Assembly (NCBI GenBank): GCA_016302095.1
Contig: JAEDOE010000096.1
Location: 1-5,604, forward strand
Direction of reading: 5' to 3'
Source: Anaerovibrio sp.
GTDB lineage: Bacteria; Bacillota; Negativicutes; Selenomonadales; Selenomonadaceae
DNA length: 5,604 bases
Shown here: in pieces, positions 1 through 5,604 of the stretch
How positions within the stretch are numbered: the first letter of the stretch is position 1
How the letters are laid out: every line of letters starts with the position of its first letter
Made by a program: the position numbers and the translations under genes
The notes under the pieces: model-generated
Told to the model about the DNA's origin: nothing
Databases searched by the model: none
The model's input: only the letters and a program-made list of their open reading frames with translations

Positions 1-96
1 CACGGCTACCTGGTAACGGGTAATAAAAAGCATTTTCCAGGCAAACCTTATATTGTTGATGCCAGAGAATTTGTTGATATAGTAAAAAGTCTTTGA
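1..96 (+). CDS. PIN-domain toxin-like protein, C-terminal fragment (5' end outside window)
   Basis: Reading frame 1 is open from the window edge to TGA at 94-96 and gives 31 residues. The tail reads YLVTGNKKHFP, then PYIVDAREFVDIV. This matches the C-terminal signature of the 'putative toxin-antitoxin toxin component, PIN family' (COG1569-like), where a YLVTGNxxHFP strand is followed by an I-V-x-x-x-E-F helix. In that family the protein is a small Mg-dependent RNase of the VapC-like fold, normally encoded next to its antitoxin; any antitoxin here would lie outside the window. The acidic active-site residues cannot be checked because most of the gene is missing. The gene converges on the minus-strand operon and is followed 11 bp later by an intrinsic terminator. 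Family assignment from the tail is fairly safe; the toxin role is inference. Confidence 0.75.
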   Translation, partial: HGYLVTGNKKHFPGKPYIVDAREFVDIVKSL

Positions 97-107
97 AATT
101 CATGAGT

Positions 108-149
108 GACTGTCTGCATTTGAAAAATCCGTGCTGGCAGTCTTTTTTT
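108..149 (+). terminator. Rho-independent terminator of the PIN gene
   Basis: The left arm GACTGTC (108-114) pairs with GGCAGTC (136-142), with one G-U pair. After a T-T mismatch, GCAT (116-119) pairs further with GTGC (131-134), leaving a small A-rich loop. The stem is followed directly by seven T residues (143-149). It starts 11 bp after the PIN stop codon. The reverse strand lacks a comparable U tract, so it acts mainly on plus-strand transcription. Confidence 0.85.
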
Positions 150-236
150 ACAAAAATAATCGAATACAGTAAAATATCTTCTGCCCACTGGACATCCAAT
201 AAAAACATGAAAGTTTATTTTTCAATATAGCCAGGA

Positions 237-265
237 AAGTGCCACGCCTCGCAAATGTGGCACTT
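237..265 (-). terminator. Perfect 9-bp inverted repeat, possible terminator of the minus-strand operon
   Basis: AAGTGCCAC (237-245) and GTGGCACTT (257-265) form a perfect 9-bp stem with an 11-nt loop. It lies about 32 bp past the stop codon of the 221-residue gene, where a terminator is expected. On the minus strand the stem is followed by TCC rather than a long U tract, so as an intrinsic terminator it is weak. It could instead be an mRNA 3'-end stabiliser or a protein-binding palindrome. Confidence 0.5.
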
Positions 266-296
266 CCAGCTCTAGTGCATATCAGCTGCCAGCCAT

Positions 297-962
297 CTAC
301 AACTGACTAACAAACTTCTTCAGTGCCTCGCTGTCGCTGTTTGCCATTTTTTCCAGCAGCCTGTTAAAAGCCTCCTGCTCTGCACGGTTGAGCCGCAGGT
401 GGAGCATGGCCTCCCCGATAGTTTTCAGCAACAACTGCAGGGCGTTTATTTTCCCTGCCTCCCGGCTGCTGCATTTCTTGTATTCATCCATCAGGATGTC
501 GAAATCATGAGCTGTGGGCCTTTTATACTCATTGGTGGTTGCCCTGCCAGCTTCCATCACCATGTTGTTCATGGTCTTGAGTGCCGTGTTAAAGTCCTTG
601 TTGTACAGCTTCTGGCTAAGGGCATCCGCCCGCTGGTTAAAGGAGCGCATGGCACTTTCAAAATTCATGACCGCATTGCTGAAGCGGCTCATCTGCTTCA
701 TCTGCTCTGACATGCCATTTTCCCCGGCCTGCAACGCCTGCAGCCTTGCCCCGATCCCGGCAATCCCCTCCGTCATGCTGTCTATCTTAGCACTGTATTG
801 GCAAAACACCTCATCCAGCTGCTTTTCCTGCAGGCGCTCCCCCAGCTGCCCCATGTAGCCGTTCAGCCTGCCCAGATATTTATCAATTTCTTCCAGCCCC
901 TTCTGATAGCCCAGAATAGCCTCACAGACCTTTTGCAGCTCATCCCGTCTTTCCTGTGTCAT
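297..962 (-). CDS. Helical/coiled-coil protein of unknown family, partner of the upstream helicase
   Basis: I do not recognise the family. The protein has 221 residues, no signal peptide, no membrane segment and no Cys/His metal motif. Residues 1-130 are almost wholly helical and rich in Glu, Gln, Leu and Met, with coiled-coil-like spacing (for example around LEEIDKYLGRLNGYMGQL at 23-40, and 55-115). A short polar break at about 139-152 (GRATTNEYKRPTAH) precedes a second helical part (153-221) ending EALKKFVSQL. The ATG at 962 is preceded by an AAGGAAAGG purine run that ends 10 nt upstream, a reasonable ribosome site. It is the downstream gene of a same-strand pair, 68 bp after the helicase stop, with no terminator visible between them, so co-transcription is likely. 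A small, coiled-coil-rich protein in this position suggests an oligomeric scaffold, sensor or antidote for the helicase, but that is inference. The plus-strand ORFs over this region are antisense shadows. Confidence 0.85.
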   Translation of the reverse strand: MTQERRDELQKVCEAILGYQKGLEEIDKYLGRLNGYMGQLGERLQEKQLDEVFCQYSAKIDSMTEGIAGIGARLQALQAGENGMSEQMKQMSRFSNAVMNFESAMRSFNQRADALSQKLYNKDFNTALKTMNNMVMEAGRATTNEYKRPTAHDFDILMDEYKKCSSREAGKINALQLLLKTIGEAMLHLRLNRAEQEAFNRLLEKMANSDSEALKKFVSQL

Positions 963-1030
963 AATCCAAGCACCTTTCCTTTCGGCATATCGCCATCAAC
1001 CATCCTATAACATTAATCATCCTATAGATT
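963..1030 (-). promoter_or_regulatory. Intercistronic spacer with two 9-bp direct repeats and a weak internal promoter candidate
   Basis: On the plus strand CATCCTATA occurs at 1001-1009 and again at 1018-1026, a 17-bp offset (TATAGGATG on the coding strand). A TTGAAA hexamer (1034 down to 1029, overlapping the helicase stop codon) lies 18-19 bp upstream of TTATAGG. That resembles a poor sigma-70 promoter that could add expression of the downstream gene. No hairpin terminator is visible, so readthrough from the helicase gene is expected. Confidence 0.3.
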
Positions 1031-4000
1031 TCAATTCACTTGCTTATTGCACCTGTCCAGGGTAGTGCTGATGGCGGCAGCAGACCTCTGGAAAAAGCCC
1101 AGCATCTGCCTGCTCCAGCCGGAAATATATTCCTCCATAAAAGGGTACATCTCCACAGCGTCCGTCAGTGCCTCATAAAAAGCCTTCCTGTTCAGGCTGC
1201 CGAACTTGTACTCCCAAGCCTGCTGCGCTGCCAGCAGCCAGTTTTCCTGCTGCCCCTCCCGGCTTACGGCATACCGTTCTGACAGCACATAGGCTGCCAG
1301 AAAATCTGCCCCTTCCAGCTCCGGCTGCTTCAGCAGGGTTTCCACGCTGTTCTGCCTGTTGCGCCCCTTGTTGCTCCAGCTCCTGCTGATAGAAGCGTAG
1401 CTTTCAATAGCCCCCAGGAAATTCTTTTTCATCTCCCGCGCCTTGCCCTGGCAGTAGGCGATCATATCCGGCTCCTTGCCATCCTTGGCATAAATATTAT
1501 ATGCCAGCTCATACTGCCCGAAATTCAGGGCATGCTCCGCCGTTTCCAGATTGCTTTCCACGATGCTTTCCGTAACGCACTGATACAGATACCCCAGCCA
1601 GGTCTGCTGCCCGTCAGGGGCTATATCCAGAAGATTGTCACAGCTCTCTATCAGCCCCAGCTCTGCCGCCATGTTCAGAAAATCATATATTCTGCTGCCA
1701 TCTGCTGCAGCCTCCTCATAAATAATAATGCAGCGGTTGCCCCGGGTAGCTCCCACATAAAAATATTTCCACGCTAATACCGGGTCAAATCTGGTCTCAG
1801 TCAAAAGATTGTATAAAAGCACCGAAGGGTACTCCATCCCCTTGCAGCTAATCACATCCGTGACAGCCGCCGTATCAGCATCCGGAAAATCTGCCTTGCC
1901 AACGGAATTATCAAAGGCGAAAATCGTCTGCAGGACGCTGGCATCCAGCTTGCTGCAAAGCTCATCCAGCAGCAGCCGCCTGTTCTCCGCCCCCGGCTTT
2001 ATCCACACAGGCATCACACCGGCAGGAGTCAGCGGCGGCACCTTGATTTCCGCCATTTCATTCTGCTTCAAGGTCATTATATCGCTCTCCATAAAATACT
2101 GGATAATATAATTTTGAAAATCAATAATACTTTTGCTGGAGCGATAATTATAATGCAAAAACCTCGCCTTGCACCCATACAGGTCAATGTCCTTCCCAAG
2201 AAAGCGGTCATAGTCGTTGGATGCCGTCCTCATCCAGCCCTCGTTGAAATATGTAGGCTGCACCATCTGGCATCTGTCTGACGCCATCCTTTTCGTCAGG
2301 GATTTTTGCAGCAGATGAAAAATAGCCAAAAGCTCCATCTGTGTCAAGTCCTGGCACTCATCCAAAAATACCGCGCTGTACTCCGGCAGCGGCTTGCATC
2401 TGCCCCGGCTGCTGTATGTCTCCCTTGCCCTGATCAGCATCCTGGCAATGTCGTTATCGTCCAGCAGCTTGTGCCTGTGCAGATAACGCTGATAATGCTC
2501 ATAGGTCTTGTAAACCGTATTCACCCACAGCACACTGCCTACGCTGTCCTTTTTTTCCCGGCGCAAAAGCTCGCGATATTGCTCCTCCGGCAGATAATCG
2601 CCAATCTCCGCCATGCTTTCGTAGGCAAGCCCCAAAGGAACTGCCCCCTTAATAATGCCATGAATTTCACGCCATGCCGCAAGCAGGGTTGTTTCGTTAT
2701 TCTGATACTGCCTGCTGACGTCCTTGCCGTGCCAGAACTGGCGCCAGTCCACCTCCTGCTCCCAGAACTGACGAAAAACAGCCAGGCTCTGGCTGCTGTT
2801 CAGCAGGCTGCGCTCCGGCACAGCCGGGTAGAAGGCCTTCAGATACCGCCGCAAAAAATCAAAGGTAGTGCTGATTTCTGCCTCTGATTGGATAACCTTG
2901 CCATCCTGCCCTTTGCGGAATTCATAATCCAGCGTATAGACTAGATTTTCAGACATGGTGAGATACAGGCAGCTGCAATCCGGCTTTTGCAGCTGGTCAT
3001 TGAGCCATTTCAGCCCTACCACGGACTTGCCTGCTCCGGCATTGCCGATAACCGAAATATTTTCGGCCCGTTCACCGCTTTCAATAATTGCCTGCTGGTC
3101 ACTGTCATAAACAAAGTGCCGGGGTGATGCCATGTACTCGCCAAAGCTTTGCCTGCCCTGATTTTTTTCCTGCCAGTTTGCCAGCTGCTGCAAAAAAGCA
3201 TCCAGCTCATAATACACATATCCGACACTCCTGCCCTTGATTTTCCTGATGTCAACCATCTGCCTGTCGTGGCTGCTGAGCTTCAAGAGCGTCAGGATAC
3301 CATCCTTGAATACCATGCTCAGGCGATTGCTGCCTACACGCCTTTTCAGTACCTTGCGCCCTTTGCGGCCCCGGACCAGCTTAAAATCGTTACCGGCGGC
3401 CTGCCTGCTGCCCTTCAGGATGCGTTCCAGCTTTTTCAGCCTGTCGCCAAAGGTCTTCTGGAACCGCTGCTGCTGGTCAGGAGAAATATTGCGGAAAATA
3501 TTCTTGTCAAACTGAATACCACGGAACAAACCGGCTGCATTTGCCAGCCTTGCTGTACTTGCTGCACCTGTTGCACTTACCTGGCTCACTTTGCTTGCTT
3601 CCCTATCCGTCATATCCTGGTCCTCGTCCCCGTCACATCCAGCCATATCACCGCCATTTTCCCCTGTGGCTGTTGCCTCACCGCCCTCGCAGCCATTTTC
3701 AGGCATGGTATCTATTTCCAAAGGCTCCCCATTTAGTGACTTTTCGTCATCCCCGGCAGGTTCATGAGCTGACTCCCCGGCGCGTTCCTCTGCCGTATCT
3801 ACATATCTGCCCTCATCCGCCTGCCCCTCCTGCCAGAAGGCATCTGCCTCCAGCACTGCCACGCTCCATTTCTCATCCTGCTCGGACTGCTTTTTCAGAA
3901 TACGGCCAACCAGCTGCACATCATGCTTGTCATGAAACACAGCCACCCTGGCTTCGCCCCGGCAAAGGCAATAAGTCATGGAATATTCCTGGGGCAGGGG

Positions 4001-4378
4001 CTTGAAATCAATCCCCCGCAAGCATGACAGCAGGGAGGCACGAAAACTATCCTCCTGCTCTTTTCCGGCAGCTGCCATTTCTTTATGGGCAGGCTGATAT
4101 ATGCTGCAGCCCGGCTTTATATCTGCCTGCTGCTGCACAATGCCACTTTGCCCTTCCATATCCTTCTGCCGCTCCGTTTCTCTCTGCTGCCCTATTTCTC
4201 TCTGCTGCTCCATATCCCTTTGCCTGCCTGCATTTCTGCCTATGCATTGGAACATGTCGTCCAGCCCTGCCAGGCTGTCCAGGCTGACATGCCTCCTACG
4301 CTGCTTTCTGTGCCTGTCAGATGCCAGCTTCGCACGTATCTTTTTTGCATTCAGCAAGGAACTGCTCTTTTTCCCCAT
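1031..4378 (-). CDS. Superfamily 1 (UvrD/Rep-like) helicase with N-terminal RelE/ParE-like domain and TPR-like C-terminus
   Basis: This is a predicted ATP-dependent translocase/helicase of 1115 residues in the cytoplasm. Domains in order: basic head (1-30); six-residue Gln/Arg/Glu repeats (53-82); a small putative globular part (about 110-182); an acidic low-complexity linker (about 186-262); a RelE/ParE-like domain (about 286-396, with RRVGSNRLSMVF then DGILTLLKLSSHDRQ); then the helicase core (about 420-890). Core motifs seen are Q-motif DSDQQAII (425-432), Walker A GNAGAGKS (445-452), Ia-like TMSENL (474-479), Ib-like ISTTFDF (502-508), motif II DECQD (673-677), a degenerate motif III ASDRCQ (699-704), motif IV NYRSS (744-748), motif V CKGMEY (845-850) and motif VI YVGATR (874-879). 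All key ATPase residues (K451, D673, E674, R746, R879) are present, so activity is expected. Residues about 940-1000 look like TPR helical hairpins. The start has an excellent AGGAGG (4391-4386) 7 nt upstream. It is transcribed away from the WYL gene and first in the pair with the coiled-coil gene. The substrate is unknown; the fold assignment is secure, RelE likeness moderate, and a defence role inferred. Confidence 0.9.
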   Translation of the reverse strand: MGKKSSSLLNAKKIRAKLASDRHRKQRRRHVSLDSLAGLDDMFQCIGRNAGRQRDMEQQREIGQQRETERQKDMEGQSGIVQQQADIKPGCSIYQPAHKEMAAAGKEQEDSFRASLLSCLRGIDFKPLPQEYSMTYCLCRGEARVAVFHDKHDVQLVGRILKKQSEQDEKWSVAVLEADAFWQEGQADEGRYVDTAEERAGESAHEPAGDDEKSLNGEPLEIDTMPENGCEGGEATATGENGGDMAGCDGDEDQDMTDREASKVSQVSATGAASTARLANAAGLFRGIQFDKNIFRNISPDQQQRFQKTFGDRLKKLERILKGSRQAAGNDFKLVRGRKGRKVLKRRVGSNRLSMVFKDGILTLLKLSSHDRQMVDIRKIKGRSVGYVYYELDAFLQQLANWQEKNQGRQSFGEYMASPRHFVYDSDQQAIIESGERAENISVIGNAGAGKSVVGLKWLNDQLQKPDCSCLYLTMSENLVYTLDYEFRKGQDGKVIQSEAEISTTFDFLRRYLKAFYPAVPERSLLNSSQSLAVFRQFWEQEVDWRQFWHGKDVSRQYQNNETTLLAAWREIHGIIKGAVPLGLAYESMAEIGDYLPEEQYRELLRREKKDSVGSVLWVNTVYKTYEHYQRYLHRHKLLDDNDIARMLIRARETYSSRGRCKPLPEYSAVFLDECQDLTQMELLAIFHLLQKSLTKRMASDRCQMVQPTYFNEGWMRTASNDYDRFLGKDIDLYGCKARFLHYNYRSSKSIIDFQNYIIQYFMESDIMTLKQNEMAEIKVPPLTPAGVMPVWIKPGAENRRLLLDELCSKLDASVLQTIFAFDNSVGKADFPDADTAAVTDVISCKGMEYPSVLLYNLLTETRFDPVLAWKYFYVGATRGNRCIIIYEEAAADGSRIYDFLNMAAELGLIESCDNLLDIAPDGQQTWLGYLYQCVTESIVESNLETAEHALNFGQYELAYNIYAKDGKEPDMIAYCQGKAREMKKNFLGAIESYASISRSWSNKGRNRQNSVETLLKQPELEGADFLAAYVLSERYAVSREGQQENWLLAAQQAWEYKFGSLNRKAFYEALTDAVEMYPFMEEYISGWSRQMLGFFQRSAAAISTTLDRCNKQVN
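4133..4222 (-). repeat. Degenerate 18-bp tandem repeats encoding hexapeptides in the helicase N-terminus
   Basis: Five consecutive 18-bp units encode QRDMEQ, QREIGQ, QRETER, QKDMEG and QSGIVQ (residues 53-82), with the pattern Q-(R/K)-(E/D)-x-x-(Q/R/G). Units two and three are nearly identical in DNA (CAGAGAGAAA start). The register is six residues, not seven, so it is not a canonical heptad coiled coil, although a charged single helix is likely. The array sits between the basic head and the first compact region. Confidence 0.7.
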
Positions 4379-4385
4379 ACTCCCG

Positions 4386-4391
4386 CCTCCT
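4386..4391 (-). promoter_or_regulatory. Ribosome binding site of the helicase gene
   Basis: The coding strand reads AGAGGAGG, then seven nucleotides (CGGGAGT), then ATG. This near-perfect Shine-Dalgarno fixes the start at 4378 and argues for strong translation initiation. Confidence 0.85.
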
Positions 4392-4436
4392 CTGCTATGA
4401 AAACTGATTATTATTGCTCACAAAATCCATATATAC

Positions 4437-4469
4437 ACTATAGCACATCCCCCGGCACATCTCAGTCAA
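4437..4469 (-). promoter_or_regulatory. Candidate extended -10 promoter of the helicase operon
   Basis: On the minus strand TGCTATAGT gives a TGn-extended -10 (hexamer TATAGT at 4442-4437, 5/6 match). TTGACT (4469-4464) is a good -35 hexamer, but the spacer is 21 bp, longer than optimal, so the extended -10 would have to compensate, or an activator helps. Transcription would start near 4430, leaving a leader of about 50 nt before the ATG. Confidence 0.5.
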
Positions 4470-4532
4470 AAAAAATGTGAGCTTGGCAAAAATTCCGGCA
4501 AATCCGCCTCAATGCTTTTCTCCACACCTAAA

Positions 4533-4596
4533 AAAAGTTATAATACTATTCGTCAGCCATCGATATTTTCCCAAAAGTTATAATACTATTCATCAG
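4533..4596 (+). repeat. Pair of 24-bp direct repeats with embedded TATAAT; probable regulator operators/tandem -10 elements
   Basis: Copies at 4533-4556 and 4573-4596 are 23/24 identical (one G/A change at position 20 of the unit) and start exactly 40 bp apart, close to four helical turns, with a 16-bp unrelated spacer. Each contains GTTATAATACTATTC, giving a perfect TATAAT at 4539-4544 and 4579-4584. Neither has a recognisable -35 at 16-18 bp upstream. Inside each, ATAATACTAT is an imperfect palindrome with one mismatched pair. Same-face spacing and position upstream of the WYL gene suggest cooperative binding sites, with either activator-dependent or autorepressed initiation. Confidence 0.75.
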
Positions 4597-4623
4597 ATAG
4601 CAGCATTTTTCAAAAATCACGCG

Positions 4624-4630
4624 AAAGGAG
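4624..4630 (+). promoter_or_regulatory. Ribosome binding site of the WYL gene
   Basis: AAAGGAG ends 13 nt before the ATG at 4644. The spacing is long, but the frame upstream contains no other ATG, GTG or TTG back to the in-frame stop at 4581, so this ATG is the only reasonable start. Confidence 0.65.
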
Positions 4631-4643
4631 CTGGCGATTACTC

Positions 4644-5604
4644 ATGTCATACAATAAAGCTGCCAAGGCATTAAATAAATACATAGGGGACTACGATACC
4701 CTGCGCCCTTTTCTCCGTTACATTTCCTACGGCTGCCACAACAAGCAGTATTTTCAGAAGCACTACGGCATCAATGCCAGGACCTACGAGGACAATCTCT
4801 CCCGCATCCGCTTTTTCCTGCCGGAAAACATGCTTCTCACCCAGAGGCAGAACCGCAAAGAAATCCACACCATCAAAGGGGATTCCTATTACAGTGCCCA
4901 CAATTTTCTCCATGTCACATATCAGATAAAAAGCTGCCGCCCAGAGGCTGTTTTTTACCTGCTGGCTATCCTGCAAATCGTGGAAAACAGCGATACGCCG
5001 CTCAGTGAGCAGGAAATCTATAATTTTCGCCTGATACCTGACGGCAACAAATATCCTGACATGCTGCCACTGCTGGAGGAAGACCTGGGCATCAGCCTCA
5101 GTACCTTGAACCGGTATCTGAGCACCCTTTCCGCCCTGGGACTGATAAAATGCAACAGCCATCACTCCCCCAAAAGCTATGGAGCAGCCCCCAATCCCCT
5201 GGCGTTGCTTACCCCTGAGGAAATAACCGAGCTGCGCCATGCCATTCACTACTACATGTCCATTGCACCTATGAGCCTGCCCGGCTACCAGCTGGATACG
5301 GCACTGCAAATCATGTACTGCCAGCCCCCTGTGTTCAAGCCCCTCTGCCAGTTCAAGCACAACAGGATGGTCCGTACCCTGGATGACTGCGTCATCCACG
5401 AAATAATTACTGCCATAGAGAATGAGCAATACCTGACTTTCCGATACGGCAGCAAATCTGTTTCTGCCATACCATACCACATTTACATTGACTTTCTCAC
5501 CGGCAGGCAGTATCTCTTTGCCCTTGCCAGGCGCACCTCCCGTTCCCATGTATTCAGCCAGCCCCAGACCTACCGCATCGATATGATGTTCAACACAAAA
5601 CGGG
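4644..5604 (+). CDS. WYL-domain transcriptional regulator (3' end outside window)
   Basis: The frame is open from ATG 4644 to the window edge, giving 320 residues without a stop. Residues about 28-60 (YGINARTYEDNLSRIRFFLP) look like a first winged-helix recognition segment. A second helix-turn-helix lies at about 118-170, with LLEEDLGISLSTLNRYLSTL then LSALGLIKC. The WYL domain begins near 255: LTFRYGS, AIPYHIYIDFLTGRQYLFAL (276-293) and TYRIDMM (309-315) match the family's Y-x-P, W-Y-L (here Q-Y-L) and R-x-D-R-I-like strands. The conserved R-I-D tail is present. WYL proteins are ligand- or nucleic-acid-responsive DNA-binding regulators, and many control phage-defence loci such as BREX. The gene is divergent from the helicase operon, with operator-like repeats just upstream, so autoregulation and control of the neighbours are likely. 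Length suggests most of the protein is present and only a C-terminal extension is missing. The long minus-strand ORF at 4671-5549 is its antisense shadow. Confidence 0.85.
   Translation, partial: MSYNKAAKALNKYIGDYDTLRPFLRYISYGCHNKQYFQKHYGINARTYEDNLSRIRFFLPENMLLTQRQNRKEIHTIKGDSYYSAHNFLHVTYQIKSCRPEAVFYLLAILQIVENSDTPLSEQEIYNFRLIPDGNKYPDMLPLLEEDLGISLSTLNRYLSTLSALGLIKCNSHHSPKSYGAAPNPLALLTPEEITELRHAIHYYMSIAPMSLPGYQLDTALQIMYCQPPVFKPLCQFKHNRMVRTLDDCVIHEIITAIENEQYLTFRYGSKSVSAIPYHIYIDFLTGRQYLFALARRTSRSHVFSQPQTYRIDMMFNTKR

Larger units (their letters stand above)
97..296. other. Convergent intergenic region without genes
   Basis: This 200-bp gap lies between the PIN stop and the stop of the minus-strand coiled-coil gene. 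It holds the plus-strand terminator (108-149) and the 237-265 inverted repeat. Between them (150-236) is AT-rich sequence in which I see no credible ORF, RNA gene or repeat. Confidence 0.7.
4379..4643. promoter_or_regulatory. Divergent control region between helicase operon and WYL gene
   Basis: The 265-bp AT-rich spacer holds the leftward promoter candidate (4437-4469), an A/T run (4468-4475), and two 24-bp direct repeats (4533-4556, 4573-4596) proximal to the WYL gene. A purine-rich Shine-Dalgarno lies at 4624-4630. A GTG-initiated ORF (4477-4674) crosses it, but it has no ribosome site and overlaps the WYL start, so I do not count it. With a WYL regulator encoded on one side, this is the expected site of regulation for both directions. 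Confidence 0.7.

Noticed and set aside
108..149. Bidirectional terminator also serving the minus-strand operon
   Set aside because: On the minus strand the stem is followed by ACTCATG, with no U tract, and it lies beyond the 237-265 inverted repeat.
2306..2887. 193-codon plus-strand ORF (and similar ones at 3149-3736 and 3541-4005)
   Set aside because: These are antisense to the helicase gene. They arise from its GC-biased codons and lie under conserved helicase motifs or its linker.
1031..4378. Gabija GajB or housekeeping UvrD/PcrA/Rep
   Set aside because: The length, RelE-like N-terminal domain and TPR-like tail do not fit these proteins, and no OLD-family GajA gene is adjacent.
4533..4596. 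Minimal CRISPR-like array
   Set aside because: There are only two repeat copies with a 16-bp spacer, the repeat contains a -10 box, and no cas gene is present; a regulatory repeat explains it better.
4477..4674. 65-codon plus-strand ORF across the control region, starting at GTG
   Set aside because: It has no ribosome site (an A run precedes the GTG), runs through both 24-bp repeats and overlaps the WYL start in another frame; the protein resembles nothing known.
4671..5549. 292-codon minus-strand ORF
   Set aside because: It lies entirely antisense to the WYL-domain frame, which is open for 320 codons with recognisable winged-helix and WYL motifs. The minus-strand translation shows no family features and its apparent start has no Shine-Dalgarno that I can see.

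Overview
The window looks like an accessory, defence-island-like stretch of a mid-GC bacterium. Shine-Dalgarno sites are strong and Firmicutes-like (AGGAGG before the helicase, AAAGGAG before the WYL gene) and promoters are sigma-70-like. A Negativicutes or other Firmicutes host fits, but that is inference from style and not from a taxonomic marker.

Layout from left to right. Positions 1-96 hold the last 31 codons of a plus-strand PIN-domain toxin-like gene, followed by a convincing intrinsic terminator (108-149). Positions 97-296 contain no gene, only that terminator and a perfect 9-bp inverted repeat (237-265) lying past the end of the converging minus-strand genes. Two minus-strand genes follow. 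In transcription order, the first is a large 1115-residue protein (4378 to 1031). It has a basic, hexad-repeat N-terminus, a charged linker, a RelE/ParE-like domain, a complete UvrD/Rep-type superfamily 1 helicase core and a TPR-like helical C-terminus. After 68 bp comes a 221-residue helical/coiled-coil protein of unknown family (962 to 297). A 265-bp divergent control region (4379-4643) separates these from a plus-strand gene that runs off the right edge. That gene encodes a two-winged-helix WYL-domain transcription regulator (4644 to beyond 5604).

The control region carries an extended -10 promoter candidate for the helicase. It also carries two near-identical 24-bp direct repeats exactly 40 bp apart, each containing a perfect TATAAT, immediately upstream of the WYL gene. 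They are strong candidates for operator/promoter elements.

My reading is that the WYL protein controls itself and/or the divergent pair, and that the RelE-helicase and the coiled-coil protein act together. WYL regulators, UvrD-like helicases and neighbouring toxin genes are all common in anti-phage loci, so a WYL-regulated RelE-helicase/coiled-coil defence module is the leading hypothesis. I cannot match it to a named system, and the function is inferred from architecture alone.
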